From positions 11,765,239-11,829,238 of the forward strand of contig CM056584.1 of NCBI GenBank assembly GCA_029721435.1: a stretch of 64,000 nt of DNA, written 5' to 3'. The position numbers and the translations under genes are program-made. Origin of the DNA: Gymnothorax reevesii. Its lineage: Eukaryota > Chordata > Actinopteri > Anguilliformes > Muraenidae. The stretch's first letter is position 1. Every line of letters begins with the position of its first letter. This document shows positions 1 to 12,690 of the stretch, one piece after another. A model generated the notes under the pieces. That model did not search any database, had not been told where the DNA came from, and saw only the letters and a program-made list of their open reading frames with translations.

Positions 1-172
1 ACAAAAACTAACGGATCGACAACCAGCAGGTGGAATTGCTGAGTGGTGGACTCTGGCAGACAGGCTGATGAGTGTTTTAACACGCTTCAGGGATGAAGAA
101 TTCCAGTTCATTGCCTTCTCTCCCTTGCCAGTCGGTCGCTGCTCACTGATTGGTCGGTTGCTCTCCCTGCAG

Positions 173-353
173 ACGCCCACAGTCCTGGACTACGGGGAGG
201 TGCTGCTGGCGCTCTGCCCCCTGGAGAGACGCAGCTGCCACCTACTGAGCTACATCTGTGAGCTGTCTCTGCTCTACAGCGCCCTCACCCTGCTGTCCCC
301 CGCCCGGCTCGCCAGCGCCGCCCTGCTGCTCACACGCGCTCTGCACCACCACG
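173..353 (+). CDS. ccnf: ccnf exon (end of cyclin fold)
   Basis: The acceptor is the pyrimidine-rich ctctccctgcag ending at 172; the donor is gtgagt at 354. The exon starts in phase 0 and leaves one base over. The 60 residues begin TPTVLDYGEVLLALCPLERR and contain CELSLLYSAL and PARLASAALLLTRAL, helices of the C-terminal cyclin box. The open frame runs upstream to 68 but does not resemble cyclin F there, so the splice acceptor is preferred over that start. Confidence 0.93.
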
Positions 354-3300
354 GTGAGTCTCCACCCTCCTACACAGGTGCTGGGAGTGCATACTGTTCC
401 GCGAGTCCTTGCCAGTCGCTGTAGTTGCACCTGCCTCAGTGTTAACCGCTATTTGTCAAACAAGTTCCATGCAATGTAATGGTTCCATTTTAAATATAAT
501 TTTCAAAATGTACTGCAATTTTCCTCAGTTTATCAATTTTGTGCTCTCTTGCTAAACAAAGGCATCATCAGATTTTAAAAACTGGGCAAGGAGCATTTGT
601 AAATGGCTTGACTTGTGCTAATATTTCTGGTATGCTTTGCGGGATCTGAATGGTACCAGGTTGATACAAAATGGCTGAATGCCAGTGTGCCTTCAGTTCT
701 TGACCCTAAAAACTCTGCCCCCCTCCTGTCTTGTTGCCCGATCGCAGCTCTCGTCTGGCCAGACCAGTTGGCAGAATACACTAGCTTCTCCAGGGAAGAA
801 TTGGTCCCTTGTGCCATCGAGCTCTACACAAAATGGTGAGTTGCTTCCTCTTTGTTTCCACAGTTTCGGTCTCCGTTTGGTGAGCGTGTTCTCTCCCGGG
901 GTGGTGGGGGTGGGGGGGAGATTCCCTTTAATCGGCCTGACAGGCTGTCTTGGGCACAATACTATACACCATATCACTTCAGTGAGGACTGACTTTCTCC
1001 TACATTACAGCTTAACATTGCTTTGTTTTCATCCTTTGATTCTTTTCTTGATTTCATTCTATTGAATTTTTATTTATTTTTGGAATTAAATGAGATTTAA
1101 TGGCTTGTTTGACAAACAGGACAAATGTCTTGACAGCAGAGCATTAGACTGTTGCGTGCTAGTTTCCTGTATCATACAAAATTGGCACCGTGCTACTTCC
1201 TGTTTTGGCACGGTCTTCTCCTTTAACGCTTGGGGCTCTGGATGTTGAGATGGGGCTGGCCTGGTGCTGTTTCGGATTGGACGATGCTGAATAAAGCCTG
1301 CAGAAGGCATCTCCTCTGCCTTCAGTCATGGAGCACTCAGCTTGAGGACTAACTTCAGTGCATTCCTGAACCATTTTTCCCTCCAAAGACCCACTTCACT
1401 GGGTCCAAAAACATTTTTGATTGACAGGACATTATTACCATGGTAACAGACCCGTTGGGCTAGTGACCTGTGTTTTGAAGGCTGAACTAGCCAGGATTTC
1501 ACATGTATGATGACTACTTGAAGCTTCGTCGTCCTACTTGATTGCAACTTGGAGAATTTGAGATTCTTTCTTAGGAAAATTTGGAAGGGAAATCACTCAG
1601 CACTATTGTGCTGTCCTTTAACCAACACGGACTCTTGTTTGTATTGCCAAAGTGGTTTTCTGACTGACAGCTGCCATAACTGAAGGGTTTTACAGGGAAA
1701 TTGGACAACCTGTAGAAGATGGAGTTGTGCATATAGCACTTTTTCCTCTGTCCAGTGGGGGCGCTGGCTGCCTCTGGGGCCCTTTTAGAGGCCTGTCTTC
1801 TCATCTGGGGGGTTCCCTCCCCCCATTTCTTAGTACCCTCATTATATGCCTGCAGCTTTAGGAAACTAATTTCAGGTGTTCCTGTAGAGAGCCATCTCTT
1901 CCCACATACTGAGTTGAGTCAGTGTGATACGGCATTCATTTTGGAAATGAACTGAAATTTTTTATTATTTTTTTTAATTATTTATATATATATCCCATCT
2001 TACGAGTGAGTCTGTGTCTTCAGTCCGATGCCCTTGTAAGTTTGCTACATTTGCGGTGGCTGTCGTGCGGCGTAACGCAGTCAGCAGCGACGCCGCTGGC
2101 CGTCATTTCTCATTTGAACTGAACCGCAAGTGTGAAGATTGTGTTTCACGGCCCGGCTGAATCCTCCGATATCTCTGCGAGCCTGAAAGGAGCGCATCGT
2201 TTTTCTTGTGTCGTCCGCCTCGTAAATTACCACCCGTGTACATTTTGCTCTGGTGGACAGAAGTATTGTATTGTTTCGCTATGCAAACCCAGCTAATTAC
2301 ATCTTAATACACCATGCTGCCTTTTATCATCCATGTCAAGAATTGTCTGCATCTCTGGTAAATTTAATGAGAATGTATGTTTGAATGTGAAGGGATAAAT
2401 TGGGCTGCCCTGCCATGTTGTAGGTTTCAGGATTGAAGTGAAAATCTACAGGACCTAACGGACGCAACATTCGATGCCTAGAGATCTGAATGAGGTCATA
2501 GTGCGCCAAATTAAGGCTGAAACACGACTGTGGGGGAGGTGGATCTCCAGTGCCTGAGCTCGGCAGCCTTGTTCCAAGTGGTTTATAGTGGTTACCTGTG
2601 TTTCAGATGAGCTGGGCCCTCAAGTCTTGCATTTGGAGTCCAGGCGAGCCACACTGCTCTTTAATTGGCATGAATAATGCATGAGCAGACTACATTATGG
2701 ACACTAGTCTCAAGGATACTGGTTGATCACTGTATGCAGTGTCATTTTAAAGTTCAAAATGTCCATGTTTGTCCATGTAGTTTCCGGTGAATCACTGAGC
2801 GTCAGTGTTTTTTTTTTTTCCCCTCCCCCTCTTTTCTCTCTCTTTCTCATTTCCAAGTCCTCAGGAAGCCTTTCACTTGTATTTTTTTTTACAGATATTA
2901 TTGTGACTATGTTTACATGATTTGCGCCAGTTTCTTCTATCAGGCTATTTTGGTGACAGCACTGACAGCCTGCCAGTTGGTTTAAAATGAGCATTTGCAT
3001 CATCTGTAGTTCGGTCTTGGCTAGTTGGCAACATACCAGCTTCGGAGTGTCTACAATTCCTTGTTTTCCTACTCAAAAGCCATCTTGGTGTTTAGTCTAC
3101 TTTGTAAACCTGCCAAGGTGCTTCTGGACTGCGGCCGTCCACCTCGCTCTGATTTCTCATTGGCTGTTAGCTTCTCTTGGCCTCCGGATTATTGGCTTTA
3201 AGCTAAAACTGCATCCAGTTCTACACTGTTCTGCTCTGCAGTCGACTTATCTGTCAAAGTAATGTGTCAGGAAATGTCTGTCTGTTTATATATCAATCTA

Positions 3301-6300
3301 AATTTTTGCATGGAGCTGAAAGCGTGTCAAGATGTGCGACATGTTGGTGTGTGAATGCCTCTCCCTGCTGCAGTGCATGTGTGTTGGCGTGTAGGTGTAC
3401 CGGTCTTGCAGAAGTCCCTCTGTGCGTGCATCAATGTGCGTCATGATGTATATCTGTTGGTGTTCGTGGGTGAATCCATATCTCCGTATCTGTCAGTGTG
3501 TCAAACTGTAGATGTATTACTCCATTCGGGTGCGTGTGTGTTCGTACGCGCGCGCTCTCGCATACTGTATCTCAAGGGTGCCGGCAGTTCCTCCTGAGTC
3601 ACTGGGGTTCTGCTGGAGGAAGTGGGGTGTGGGGAAGGGATGCAGAATTCTGCACCCTGTGCTTTACCGTGGTAATTTCTACAATAACCAATGAGCACTA
3701 ACACATGAGACCTGCTGGGACTTGTGTAGGGATTCAAGGCTGAAGTACTTGGATGGATGGATGGATTCATTAATGACTTCATGGATTGATTGATTGATTG
3801 ATTGATTGGTTGGGTAGATGACTCAGTCTCATCTCTCCCTCTCTCTCTCTCCCTTGTCCTCCCCCTTGCGGCTGCTCAGCTTCAGTGAAGATGTTCCCAA
3901 AGACTACAGACAGGTGTCGCTGACCGGAGTGAAGCAGCGCTTCGAGGATGAAGCCTACATGCAGATCAGTAAGGAGAAGGTCAGCTCTCCGCGCCTCGTC
4001 CACTCTCTTCGCATTGACAGGTTCTCTCGCTGGGTTGGGTGTTGAAATGACTTTTCCATTTTAAAATGTCGCTGTGAGCACGCAGAAGCAGTCTCGGCCG
4101 TGTTCCTGTGTCCGCATCGGTTTCCTTCAGAGCCGGTGATGTCCGGCTACTGAATTCTATAAAGGTTCACCTTTAAATCACTTTCTTTTCTACACTATAG
4201 GAACTAGATTTAAAATCAGACATTACGTGAAAAAACACCTTGGAGATTTTGACGTTCGTCTGGGTATTTTATTGACAGTCTCTGCCCACACGTTTGAGCA
4301 GCTGATCTCTGGTCTGTGGCTTGTCGTGTGTTTGTGTGAAGGCTTGGTCTGTTTGAAATTTGGGAGGCCTCCCTTGTAAAGATAAGGAGCATTAGCTTTG
4401 TAAACAGTTACCGGGGCGGTTTGTGTGTACATCTGAGGGCAGTGCAGTCAAACGCACCTGGATTGGACAGCCATTTGTTGGCTTCCATTTATTGGCTGAC
4501 TGCTGAATTTTGTTTGGTTCTCGAACGTTTAAATCCAGTCATTGGATACAAGATACTGATTTCGGTGGTGGCCTGAGTGAAGATTTGGTGTCGAAAAATC
4601 TGAATAGGTTGTCGATACTGCCAGCTGAAAGGCTCTATGGACCCAGGACTTATTTTTTTTTATTTATTTTTTTAAATCCAGGAAGTGAAATACTTGATAT
4701 CACTCTCTGTATCTGACTTGAACATTTGGGGCCACCTGCGTACAACGTGAACTATCTGTGTTGCTGCCAAACCGCTGTGCTTGCTACCCGTGTGTGACGT
4801 CATTTGACGCAATTTTGCTACCAGAGTAGAAGCACCGTGGGGAGGTGGGTAGAACTCAAGTTAACATGGCGACGTTGACGGCGCAATAAGTTGGCGCATT
4901 TCAAACCTTTCATCTGATCTTTAAAAGCATGAAACGTATCGCAGCTATGCAAAATGTATAAAATGATGCACATGGTACCTCCACGGCATATTTAAATGGG
5001 ATTAACTGGCAAATTGCTAATCTGCCCACGAATCGCTAGGCCTAAGGCGAGGCAATATAATTCGGGTCCACAAGACCTTAGAACGCACAGTCGGTCCATG
5101 GAACGATATATTCATGAACCCCAGCTAGAAGTAGAGTGAACCAATCGAACGAGGCTCAGATGACTCTTCCGTTAGGCGTTGCTCCCCTGCCCTCTGTGTG
5201 CATGTGACACAGGAAAGGTCTGGGCGATGGGCAAAGCGGATCGCAGCAGTTTTGAGCAAATACATCGATATAATGGCTAATGTAGGGATGTTTATCGGTG
5301 GTTTCCCAAAATATTTATACTTTTTTTGGGCATATGATGGCCAAGTACGTAAAGACAACTGCTAGAACAGGCTAATAAATACAGTCAGCTGCACTCTTTG
5401 TGGTCATGCAGCCTTTAAAACCAGAAAGGCGTCACTAATGTCATTGCATTTCAATATTCAAAATTCCAGACAGTATCTGAGACATTGTTTTGTGTTGTAA
5501 TTATGGCTTTTGGACCCCAGGAAGACTAGCTGGTCGCTTAGGTGTCAGCTAACGGGGTTTCTTTCTTTTAAGAAACGATGATTAAACCATTGTCCACGAC
5601 GATTTTGATCTGATATCGACACATTGCCCAGCTGTATAAGGTGAGGTCTGTTCTGTTCTCTCTGACCTGTGCTGTGCTCTGTGCAGGTGATGAGCTTCAC
5701 AGAGCTGTGTAACATCCTGGAAGTGGCAGAGGTGGAGCAGCGACTGTCTGCCTCGGAGTCCACCTGCTCGGCCCCCCAGACCACGGACATCCACACCTTT
5801 CTGTCCTCCCCCACCGGAAACAAAAGGTAGGCTCCCCCGCCCCCCCCCCTCACCGCCTGCATCTGCCTCACCCTCTCCTGCACACGCTCACACGCTGGGC
5901 TCGATTGATGTCCCGGCGCTGTGCAATCTCCGTGTTTTACGAGCAGTGTCTGGCGCGGTGGCGGCTGTATCAGGACTGCATCAGGCGGGGACGCTCCCCA
6001 ATCGGATGTTATTAATGCCCGAGACGCCATTACGGAGCGCTGGAGCCCCCCTCTGATGAATTGTTGTGTCATGGTTGCCAGAGGTGGAATGAGAAACCCT
6101 AAACCCCCCCCCAATACCTCTCCGGAGCTTTCCGGCTCTTATCAGGCTGTAATTTGCTGTGCTGGTGTCCTGAGCTGTGTGCTTTCTGCATTCCAGCTAA
6201 TGGTTTTTTTTCCCTCTGTGAACCAGTGTTTGTAAGCATTGCCTGGGGTTTCAGACTTGGGCTGGGCAAAAAGGATTAAATCAAAAATAATTATATTTGA

Positions 6301-8872
6301 CTGAATACCTTTATCAATATTGTGGCAATATAGCTGGATTGACGTGGTGCTTTCAGACAATATGTGCAGAGTATTTTTTTTTGATGAGCTGTTAATGTGG
6401 TTGACGACCAAGCAGATGCAGACAACTGTAACGCCAAGAACTGCTGACAACGCCATCCGTTTACTGTAATACGGCTTTAAAATCAGAAAAGGGCATAATT
6501 ATTGTATTATGACATTGACATCCAAATTTCCTGATATTTTGCATCATAATGTGGATGTTATTGATATTGCTTAGCTCGATTTCAAAAATGCAGACATGCA
6601 CTAAAACTGGACATGCTCATACTTTATCAAACGAGTATGGAGGGTCTATTAATGCGTCCCTACGAAGCGTGTTCCCGTGTGGGTGCACCCATACAGTTAG
6701 TGTAAAACGACTCTTTCTGCGTGCGTTCGTCTGAGTTTCTCAATCGGACTCTCTTCAGGAGACGGGAAGATGGAATGGAGACGCACCGGGGTAGCTTCCT
6801 GGCCACGCCCACTGCCGAACTGTCCAATCCGGAGGAGACGCTGCTCGGGGACATCCTGGACTGGAGTCTGGACGCTTCCTGCTCGGGATACGAAGGAGAC
6901 CAGGAGAGCGAAGGGGAGAAGGATGGAGATGGTGAGACGGGATGGTTTGGCTGTAAATAACACCATTATGAATGGGGATGGAGAGCGTTCCTGCTAAGAG
7001 ATTGATATTTGTGCATTTCTTGAATTTACTTTCCAAATTTTTTACAGACATTCATTAGTGTGACTTGTTTCAGGGGAAGTCCCCACTTGGACAAATTTGT
7101 TTCTGGTACTGATGGGCAATGTCCCCTTGGACCAATTTATTTCTTGTTTAGATGAATAGTGTGTCCATGTTGGTCTGTTTTTGTTTGACATTGTCTTTAC
7201 TTGAACACAGAGACTGATTTTCTGCATTTCTGAATCAGATGGAAAGGCATTTCAACGGACCGATAGGGATGTTGACCTTCAGTACCAAAAAAAACATGCC
7301 AATCTGGACAGATTATATGTATACAGGGTCCCTACATGCTAGTGACACTGGTATGGTGTTAATATCTGGAACTGACTGGCATAGTTCTAACGTGCTTTTG
7401 TTAGCCGGTCGGCCATGTTGGGTGAGGCTTTTGCTGCGTTTTACTGTTGGCCTGTCTGTGTGAAATTCTGTGGTCTTCCTTGATATCACTGCAGTTCACA
7501 ATAGCGATTCAGTCCTACCCAAGATGCTGCCAAATATTGGCACATTCAGGATAACATTATCCTTTGTCAATTTTATTTTATAGGTTTTTTATTTTTTTTT
7601 AAATTTTTTTTTTATAGCATTTATAGCATTATTTATATCCCCGAACGGTGTTTCAGGGATATGTTTTTGGTCCGGCTGCCACTGCGCCACCCGACGTGTT
7701 AACGTGATAACTTCAGTAATATTTCAATTACAAATTTCAAGTTTTGCTTATAAGTAAGTATCATAAAGAGGAAGAACTGATTCAATTTTGGACAATTTAA
7801 AATTTCTAGATTGGCCACCAGGAGCCAAAAACGGAAAAATCACTGCATTTATCATATCTCTGGAAATATTTGTCCGATTGACCTCAAATCAAGAGCAAAT
7901 GAAAGGTCATGACCTGTGGATGTGTCCCACGATGACATTATACCTTTTTTGTTCAAAATTGACACAAGGGTGGTGCTTTGTCACAAAATTCACCATTTTT
8001 GCCATATCTTTGGAACCATTTTTCCAATTGACATGAAACTATGTGCAACTGCAAGGTCATGACCTCACAACATGTCACATCATGACATACCTGTATGGTT
8101 CAATATTTTGCCACCAGGTGGAGCTTTGTGATGGAAAATTAGCATTTTGGCCATATCTTCAGAACCATTTGTCCGATTGACCTGAAATTAAGTTCAAATG
8201 AAAGGTCATGACCTGAAAGGCTTTATATTGTATTGGGTCTATTCAAGGATTGGGGAATTGGAGGATTGGGGGCGTTTGGGGATATACCCCAAGCCGTCGC
8301 CTCCAGCATAAGCCTCTTTTTTAATTTTTTTTAATTTATTTTTTTATATAGCATTTTATAGTTTTAAATTCTATGGTATTGACACTGCCCTCAATCTTCC
8401 TCCAGCCTCTATCGCCACTGTGGTCCTCATGGACCTGAATGGGGCGACGGCGGAAGGCCGCCAGCACTGCCGAGCCCTGTCCAGTGACGAGGAGAGTCTC
8501 TCGGAGCGGGAGGCTGAGGAAGAGGAGGGCAGGAGCCGGTCCTGGGTGTGGGTGGGGGGGTTGGAGGCCTCGGCTGGGACTCGGGGAGAGCCCGTCCTCT
8601 CTCGCTCCCTCAGCTCGGACCTTCACAGCTCAGGGTACTCCTCCGTACAGAGCCCCAGCCCGCCCCCCTCCCAGAACTCTCACCCCCGCTGCGGGCCTCC
8701 CTCACCCCCCGGGGTTGTCGGCCCGACCTTGCCGGCGCTCCGCTTCTCCCTCTCGGAGCTGTCTCAGAAGCCCCGCGCCTGCGGCTTCGGGCAGGTGAAG
8801 AGGAAGAATGCTGCAGACCACAGCGAGGAGGAGACCAGAGATGACGAGGAAATCGGCTTTCGGGTTCTGTAG
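173..8872 (+). CDS. ccnf: Cyclin F (3' part of gene, six exons joined)
   Basis: Cyclin F is the F-box substrate receptor of an SCF (SKP1-CUL1-F-box) ubiquitin ligase that controls centrosome and S/G2 proteins. The window holds the last six coding exons: 173-353, 748-835, 3880-3979, 5687-5826, 6759-6931, 8406-8872. Together they encode 382 residues and a stop; the N-terminal F-box and the start of the cyclin boxes lie upstream of the window. Recognised from the cyclin helix segment with YICELSLLYSAL and PARLASAALLL, the stretch PKDYRQVSLTGVKQRFED, the acidic block SGYEGDQESEGEK, the Ser-rich SSGYSSV, and the terminal VKRKN...HSEEE region. All match vertebrate cyclin F in order. All introns are GT-AG and phases agree throughout. 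Identity is near certain; the paralogue cannot be judged because only part of the gene is present. Confidence 0.95.
748..835 (+). CDS. ccnf: ccnf exon
   Basis: Acceptor gatcgcag ends at 747 and donor gtgagt starts at 836. It enters with two bases needed to complete a codon and leaves two bases over. It encodes ALVWPDQLAEYTSFSREELV and then PCAIELYTK, the last helices of the cyclin fold before the conserved PKDYRQVSL segment of the next exon. Confidence 0.92.
836..3879. other. ccnf intron, no gene seen
   Basis: T-rich unique-looking intron. I see no exon, RNA gene or clear mobile element. Short ATGG and GATT tetranucleotide runs occur near its end (about 3750-3810). Confidence 0.6.
3784..3809. 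repeat. (GATT)n microsatellite
   Basis: About six GATT copies preceded by a GGAT run at 3751-3765, just upstream of the pyrimidine tract of the 3880 acceptor. Confidence 0.85.
3880..3979 (+). CDS. ccnf: ccnf exon (conserved YRQVSLTGVKQRFED)
   Basis: Acceptor gcggctgctcag ends at 3879 and donor gtcagc starts at 3980. The first base completes a Cys codon split across the intron, giving the order C-F-S-E-D-V-P-K-D-Y-R. The peptide PKDYRQVSLTGVKQRFEDEA is one of the most conserved parts of vertebrate cyclin F and fixes the gene identity. The exon ends in phase 0 after KEK. Confidence 0.95.
5490..5592 (+). mobile_element. Possible non-LTR retrotransposon 3' tail
   Basis: The stretch around 5510-5560 (tttggaccccaggaagacta, then a tag-ctggtcgc...gtcagctaacgggg segment) resembles the short conserved 3' tail of common fish LINE families, where it precedes a simple A/T-rich end. 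Only the tail is recognisable, so family and boundaries are uncertain. Confidence 0.4.
5687..5826 (+). CDS. ccnf: ccnf exon
   Basis: Acceptor ctctgtgcag ends at 5686 and donor gtaggc starts at 5827. It encodes VMSFTELCNILEVAEVEQRL and later HTFLSSPTGNK, then two bases of the next codon. FLSSP followed by basic residues across the junction (NKRRRED) corresponds to the basic, nuclear-localisation-like stretch of cyclin F. Confidence 0.93.
6759..6931 (+). CDS. ccnf: ccnf exon (basic cluster plus acidic degron-like region)
   Basis: Acceptor ctctcttcag ends at 6758 and donor gtgaga starts at 6932. The peptide runs RRREDGMETHRGSFLATPTA, ELSNPEETLLGDILDWSLD and SGYEGDQESEGEKDGD. It carries the end of the basic cluster, a conserved ATPTAELS block and an acidic PEST-like segment. 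In the family this tail governs stability and substrate control; that role is family knowledge, not visible here. Confidence 0.95.
7638..8310. repeat. Dispersed element with three ~150-bp internal tandem units
   Basis: Bounded by ccccgaacgg at the left and ggggatatacccc at the right. Inside, a unit of about 150 bp repeats three times, marked by catatct at 7853, 8003 and 8152, each followed by a ttgtccgattgacct- or ttccaattgacat-type block and, in units 1 and 3, aaatgaaaggtcatgacct. No coding capacity. It belongs to the same general style as the elements near 17.1 and 32 kb, which also start with a gggatat-like end. Class unknown; a non-autonomous DNA element is likely. Confidence 0.6.
8406..8872 (+). 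CDS. ccnf: ccnf terminal coding exon
   Basis: Acceptor cttcctccag ends at 8405; the stop TAG is at 8870-8872. The 155 residues form a low-complexity tail: an ATVVLMDLN strand, an acidic Glu run (EREAEEEEG), SSGYSSVQSPSPPPSQ, PPSPPGVV, and finally QVKRKNAADHSEEE. The Gly-Tyr-Ser-Ser-Val and VKR-N-HSEEE motifs match the C-terminus of vertebrate cyclin F. The middle is more Glu- and Gly-rich than I recall for mammals. The exon is markedly GC- and CpG-rich relative to flanking intron. Confidence 0.94.
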
Positions 8873-11800
8873 AACTCTGGCCACCACCACCCCCCCCTTC
8901 AACTAATCCCCTGAAGCCCCAAACTTGCCCCCTCAAACTCTTGCCTGGAGCGCTTTTAGCTGCCGAATCTGGCGGCTCGAGATGAAGAACACGGATACTT
9001 TAGGAAATGCTGCCCGAATCATTAGCATTGAGCTTCAAAACCAAATGTTGAAAACCACGGAAGGAGAAATATAACTTGAAGCAAAGTTCGTCCTGTTGTG
9101 TAGTCTCTGCACATTTCAGATCCACTAACTGCCACGGTGATCGAGACTTCCCAGAATTCAGCTTGAGAAAAAGAATACCATTTGTATTTTTATGAGAAAC
9201 CACTATTTTTTTATGTCTCTGTCTGTGTTCGCGACATCAGTCATCTCTACCTGCCAAAACTGCTTTGCCGCTGTTGCAACAACTTAACTCAGGTGCTCAT
9301 CAGTATTTAGACCAAAACCTCACCAACTGCTTCAGATGTCGGGGGTTTATAATAAAATATTTGATGCGTTCCTTACTGAAAATACTGCAATATTTTGATT
9401 TCTAGTCTGCTGTGACCTAACGGTACGTAAGATGCATTCCTTAACCAACCCGCCCGCTCCAAATCAGTTCAAATGAAAGGTCGAACCAAAAGGTCGAACC
9501 GCTAGTGTTTCTGATGTCTGTTCTCAACCGTTTCAGCGGCCTTTTAGGCGCTGAAAAATACTATTGAGCTGTTTTTTTGGAATGAGTGTTACCCTTTTTC
9601 TTGATTGTAAAAGTGCAGGATGTTTTGCTGCATTAGTGGCTCGGGATATTCTGATTAGCAGGCATTCCGTTACGCTTCCAGAATGAATCTACCTACATTT
9701 TATGGGCATGTTATTCATACACACTATAAGATATGCTTATCTTGCCTGGTTGGAGATGGCGGACAACGCTCAGGTCTGTATACCGTAAAACAGGTATTCA
9801 GTTCTTCTGTCTCTCAATGCGCACAAACTATTGGAGCAGTTGTGTGTGAAACGACCTCGTCCACCAGCGTATGGCAGCTTTGGTGACCAACCACTAGTGT
9901 TCGGACTGTGACTACAAACCAAGGTCTGGTGACCGCAGCGTAAATTTAACCAGTTGATATGTTGGATGCAGTCTATGGCACTTTAAATTTTGGAAGTTGA
10001 GCTCAATGTTTGAGGATTGTAATTGCAAGATTTGCTGTGCTTGAACAATCAGCTACTCTTGTTGAGTACGTCGAGTTTGAATGTGTTGCTCGCCCTTTCC
10101 AAGGACGCTAAACGACATTAAATTAAGTTCTAGAGTTTGAAGTTTGAAAGTACTGTACTCCTGCCAGCATCATCTGTGAACACTTGGAACAGGGATTACC
10201 CTCATCCATGAACCATTCTAACTGTAAATAGATGTTCATTTTTTTCTGTTTAAGACTACACCTGGTTTGTGTGTAAATATGTAAATTTCAGAATGCTGCG
10301 ACTGCATTTACTTGAAACAAACAGGTTTTTTTTTTTTGTTTTTTTTTTACTTGAAAGAACACTGACAATGTACCTGAAGGTGGCGCTCTGTCCTCCTTCA
10401 CTGTCATCTTTGTTCTCATGCCATACCCCATAGTGTCACCAGTGGCATTTTTATTTTTTAAATGCTTCCCTCCAATCAGCTGTTACTTGAAGGGATTAAG
10501 GGTCACAAAGCCTTGACTAAATGGTGTAAAATCAGTTTTGTTTTTTTTTTTTTTTCCTTTCCTCTCTTCTGGGGTCCTCTAGCCAGACTTATGTTTACTG
10601 AACAGATTGCTGGAGTTTTTTTTTTTTTTAATAAATGTCCTGTGTATCTATACAGATTAAATGTAAACCCTAAGCGTCTTGACCTTCTGGTCCCTGCAGT
10701 AATTTGGGTAGCAATCTGAACAAGAATTCTTTTTTATATAAAAGGAAAAGGACATGTCAATAAACATGGAAGAAAGTGATTGGTTTTGTTTAATTTTTCA
10801 GGTGGGAGGAATGATGGGAAATTTTTTTTTTTTTTAGGGACCACTTTTTTTGTTGGTGATTTTCAGTACTGCTGGAGCAATTTTAGGTGGGAGCGGAGAG
10901 GCTCCTGTACTCCTCACTAACAATTCAATGGCTCCTTGAGGTCTTGTATTGTTTGACTTTGACTCGTCTAAGTGAATTAGCCGCTCCTGATGGCCATTTA
11001 CCAAACAATATGAAGCGGGCAGGGTTCGCACCTTTAAGACTTGACTGAAGCCTGAAACTGAGTGATCATGCTCACTAATGGACAGATCATATTGTAATGA
11101 CTCAATTCTGTTGATTTGATCAGTCTTTTGAAATAAAACTTGCGCTCACTCACTCTTACTGATGTTTTACCGAAGCCATCAGTGAAGCGCCTTGTTAAGT
11201 GTTTAATGGTGCTCTGCCTGAAAAAAAAAAAAGGTTACATGGCCAGCTGTGTACCCGCACTTTTCGTCTTGTATAAAATTAAGTTGTAAAATTTTGGTGG
11301 TTCGAAGTTGCACTTAAATGCACATTTTCAATGTGTCCTTGCGGTCGTGATTGTAAATGTGATTTTTTTAAAGGGTGCGGTAAGAGGATAAAAGGGGGGC
11401 GGTATTGCCTAAGCCCGAGGCTGATTCTGGGCTGAAGTGGGATTCCACTGGGATGCGGATGCGAAGTGGTAATGACTAAAGGCCTATTCAAATTCAATTA
11501 AAATGCAGCTCTCTCCCTTCATCCATTCTCCGAAACCCAAACATCTCTTCCAACTGAATGCAGTTTCAAAACTGCAAGAAAGGAGTTCCACTCTGAAATT
11601 ACTCCTCCAAACAGGATCCGTTCTGGTTTGAGGTATTTTTGCATCTTCGGGTGACATTACGCCTGCCTCCACGCACCTTCAGATCCCAGCCAATGGAAGC
11701 CCATTAATTATTACTCTAAAAAGCTGATGCCATGGCTGAGGACAGCATTGTGGTGAACTAATGTAAGTTAAATACTGTTTAAATCTTGTTTAGCTTTAAA

Positions 11801-11989
11801 CATTAATTGGACAAACTGTCTGCTTTTCCATTAAAAAAACGACCTCTTACGCAACTCCTGAATATAAAAATCAGTGGTGAGCTCATTGAACAAGTCATTT
11901 AAGAAAATCTGCAAAACAATTGAGTCCTGCTTTGGCTGTTTTATGATCATAATGAACTGTTCAACTTTTGACTACTTTTCTCTTATTCT
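8873..11989. other. ccnf 3' UTR and intergenic DNA
   Basis: A/T-rich, with several poly-T runs and four AATAAA hexamers. I see no open frame resembling a known protein and no RNA gene. Confidence 0.5.
9351..9356 (+). other. Candidate ccnf polyadenylation signal (AATAAA)
   Basis: First AATAAA downstream of the ccnf stop, about 480 nt into the 3' UTR. Further AATAAA hexamers lie at about 10630, 10759 and 11132, so longer 3' UTRs are possible. The sequence alone does not show which is used. Confidence 0.4.
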
Positions 11990-12690
11990 ATGATTCTCTC
12001 ACACACCTCATGGCTGAACGACATAGTCCCAGGCTCACCAATCAGTTAAGGCCATTGAGTGTCTTTAGGACTTTCAAGGCTCAGTTATAAACAAGAAGAG
12101 AATAAAGTGTCATCAGTGCCAAATTCTAAGCAAACATACGATTTTAAATCTGGCTGATTTTATTTCCTTGCATTTTGTTAAATTGGCCTTCAAATGCCTC
12201 AATGAAGCTACTCCCCCACTCCTTTGCAACACAGTAGCAAGATTGCAAAGTGGTACCAGATCCACTACCTGAGCAACGTCAAAAGGCAATTGTAGTGTCC
12301 CTTTCTATCTTTTGGCCAAACTGCTTTCTCAGTAAAAGGGGCAAAATTATGGAACTCGCTGCCAGACTACTTGAAATGGATTCCTACATTTGTCTCGTTT
12401 AAAAAAAAAACACCAAATTGTGGCTAATTCAACAACAATCGCTCTCACATTTAGTTTTTACAATGTGCTCTCTGTATCTTTCATTTGATTTTATTCCCAT
12501 TTTTAATTTATCTATTTTTAATAATACTAATTTGTTTTTATTTTTATTTTTTTAAACCAAGACCCCTACTAGGGACAAGTGTCGTAAATTAGCTTCAGCT
12601 AAAAACACTATGATGCATACATCAGATGACTGTTTCAAGTTTATGTTTTTGAATCTGTCCCTATTCAAATAAACTATAATTAGTTTTTTT
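11990..12690 (+). pseudogene. Decayed non-LTR retrotransposon 3' end
   Basis: Reading 12181-12410 forward, with stops, gives fragments like LNEATPPLLCNTVARLQ, then SGTRSTT and SKGNCSVPFYLL, in the order seen at the C-terminus of many metazoan LINE ORF2 proteins (the LNGLAPPYLS...R...FSVKGAKLWNSLP...FK tail). It is followed by a T-rich 3' region ending in ctgtccctattcaaataaac at about 12654-12673. Several stops and frame slips show it is dead. Family not assigned. Confidence 0.55.

Noticed and set aside
5545..6114. 189-codon minus-strand open frame
   Set aside because: Overlaps the ccnf exon 5687-5826 antisense and has no recognisable domain.
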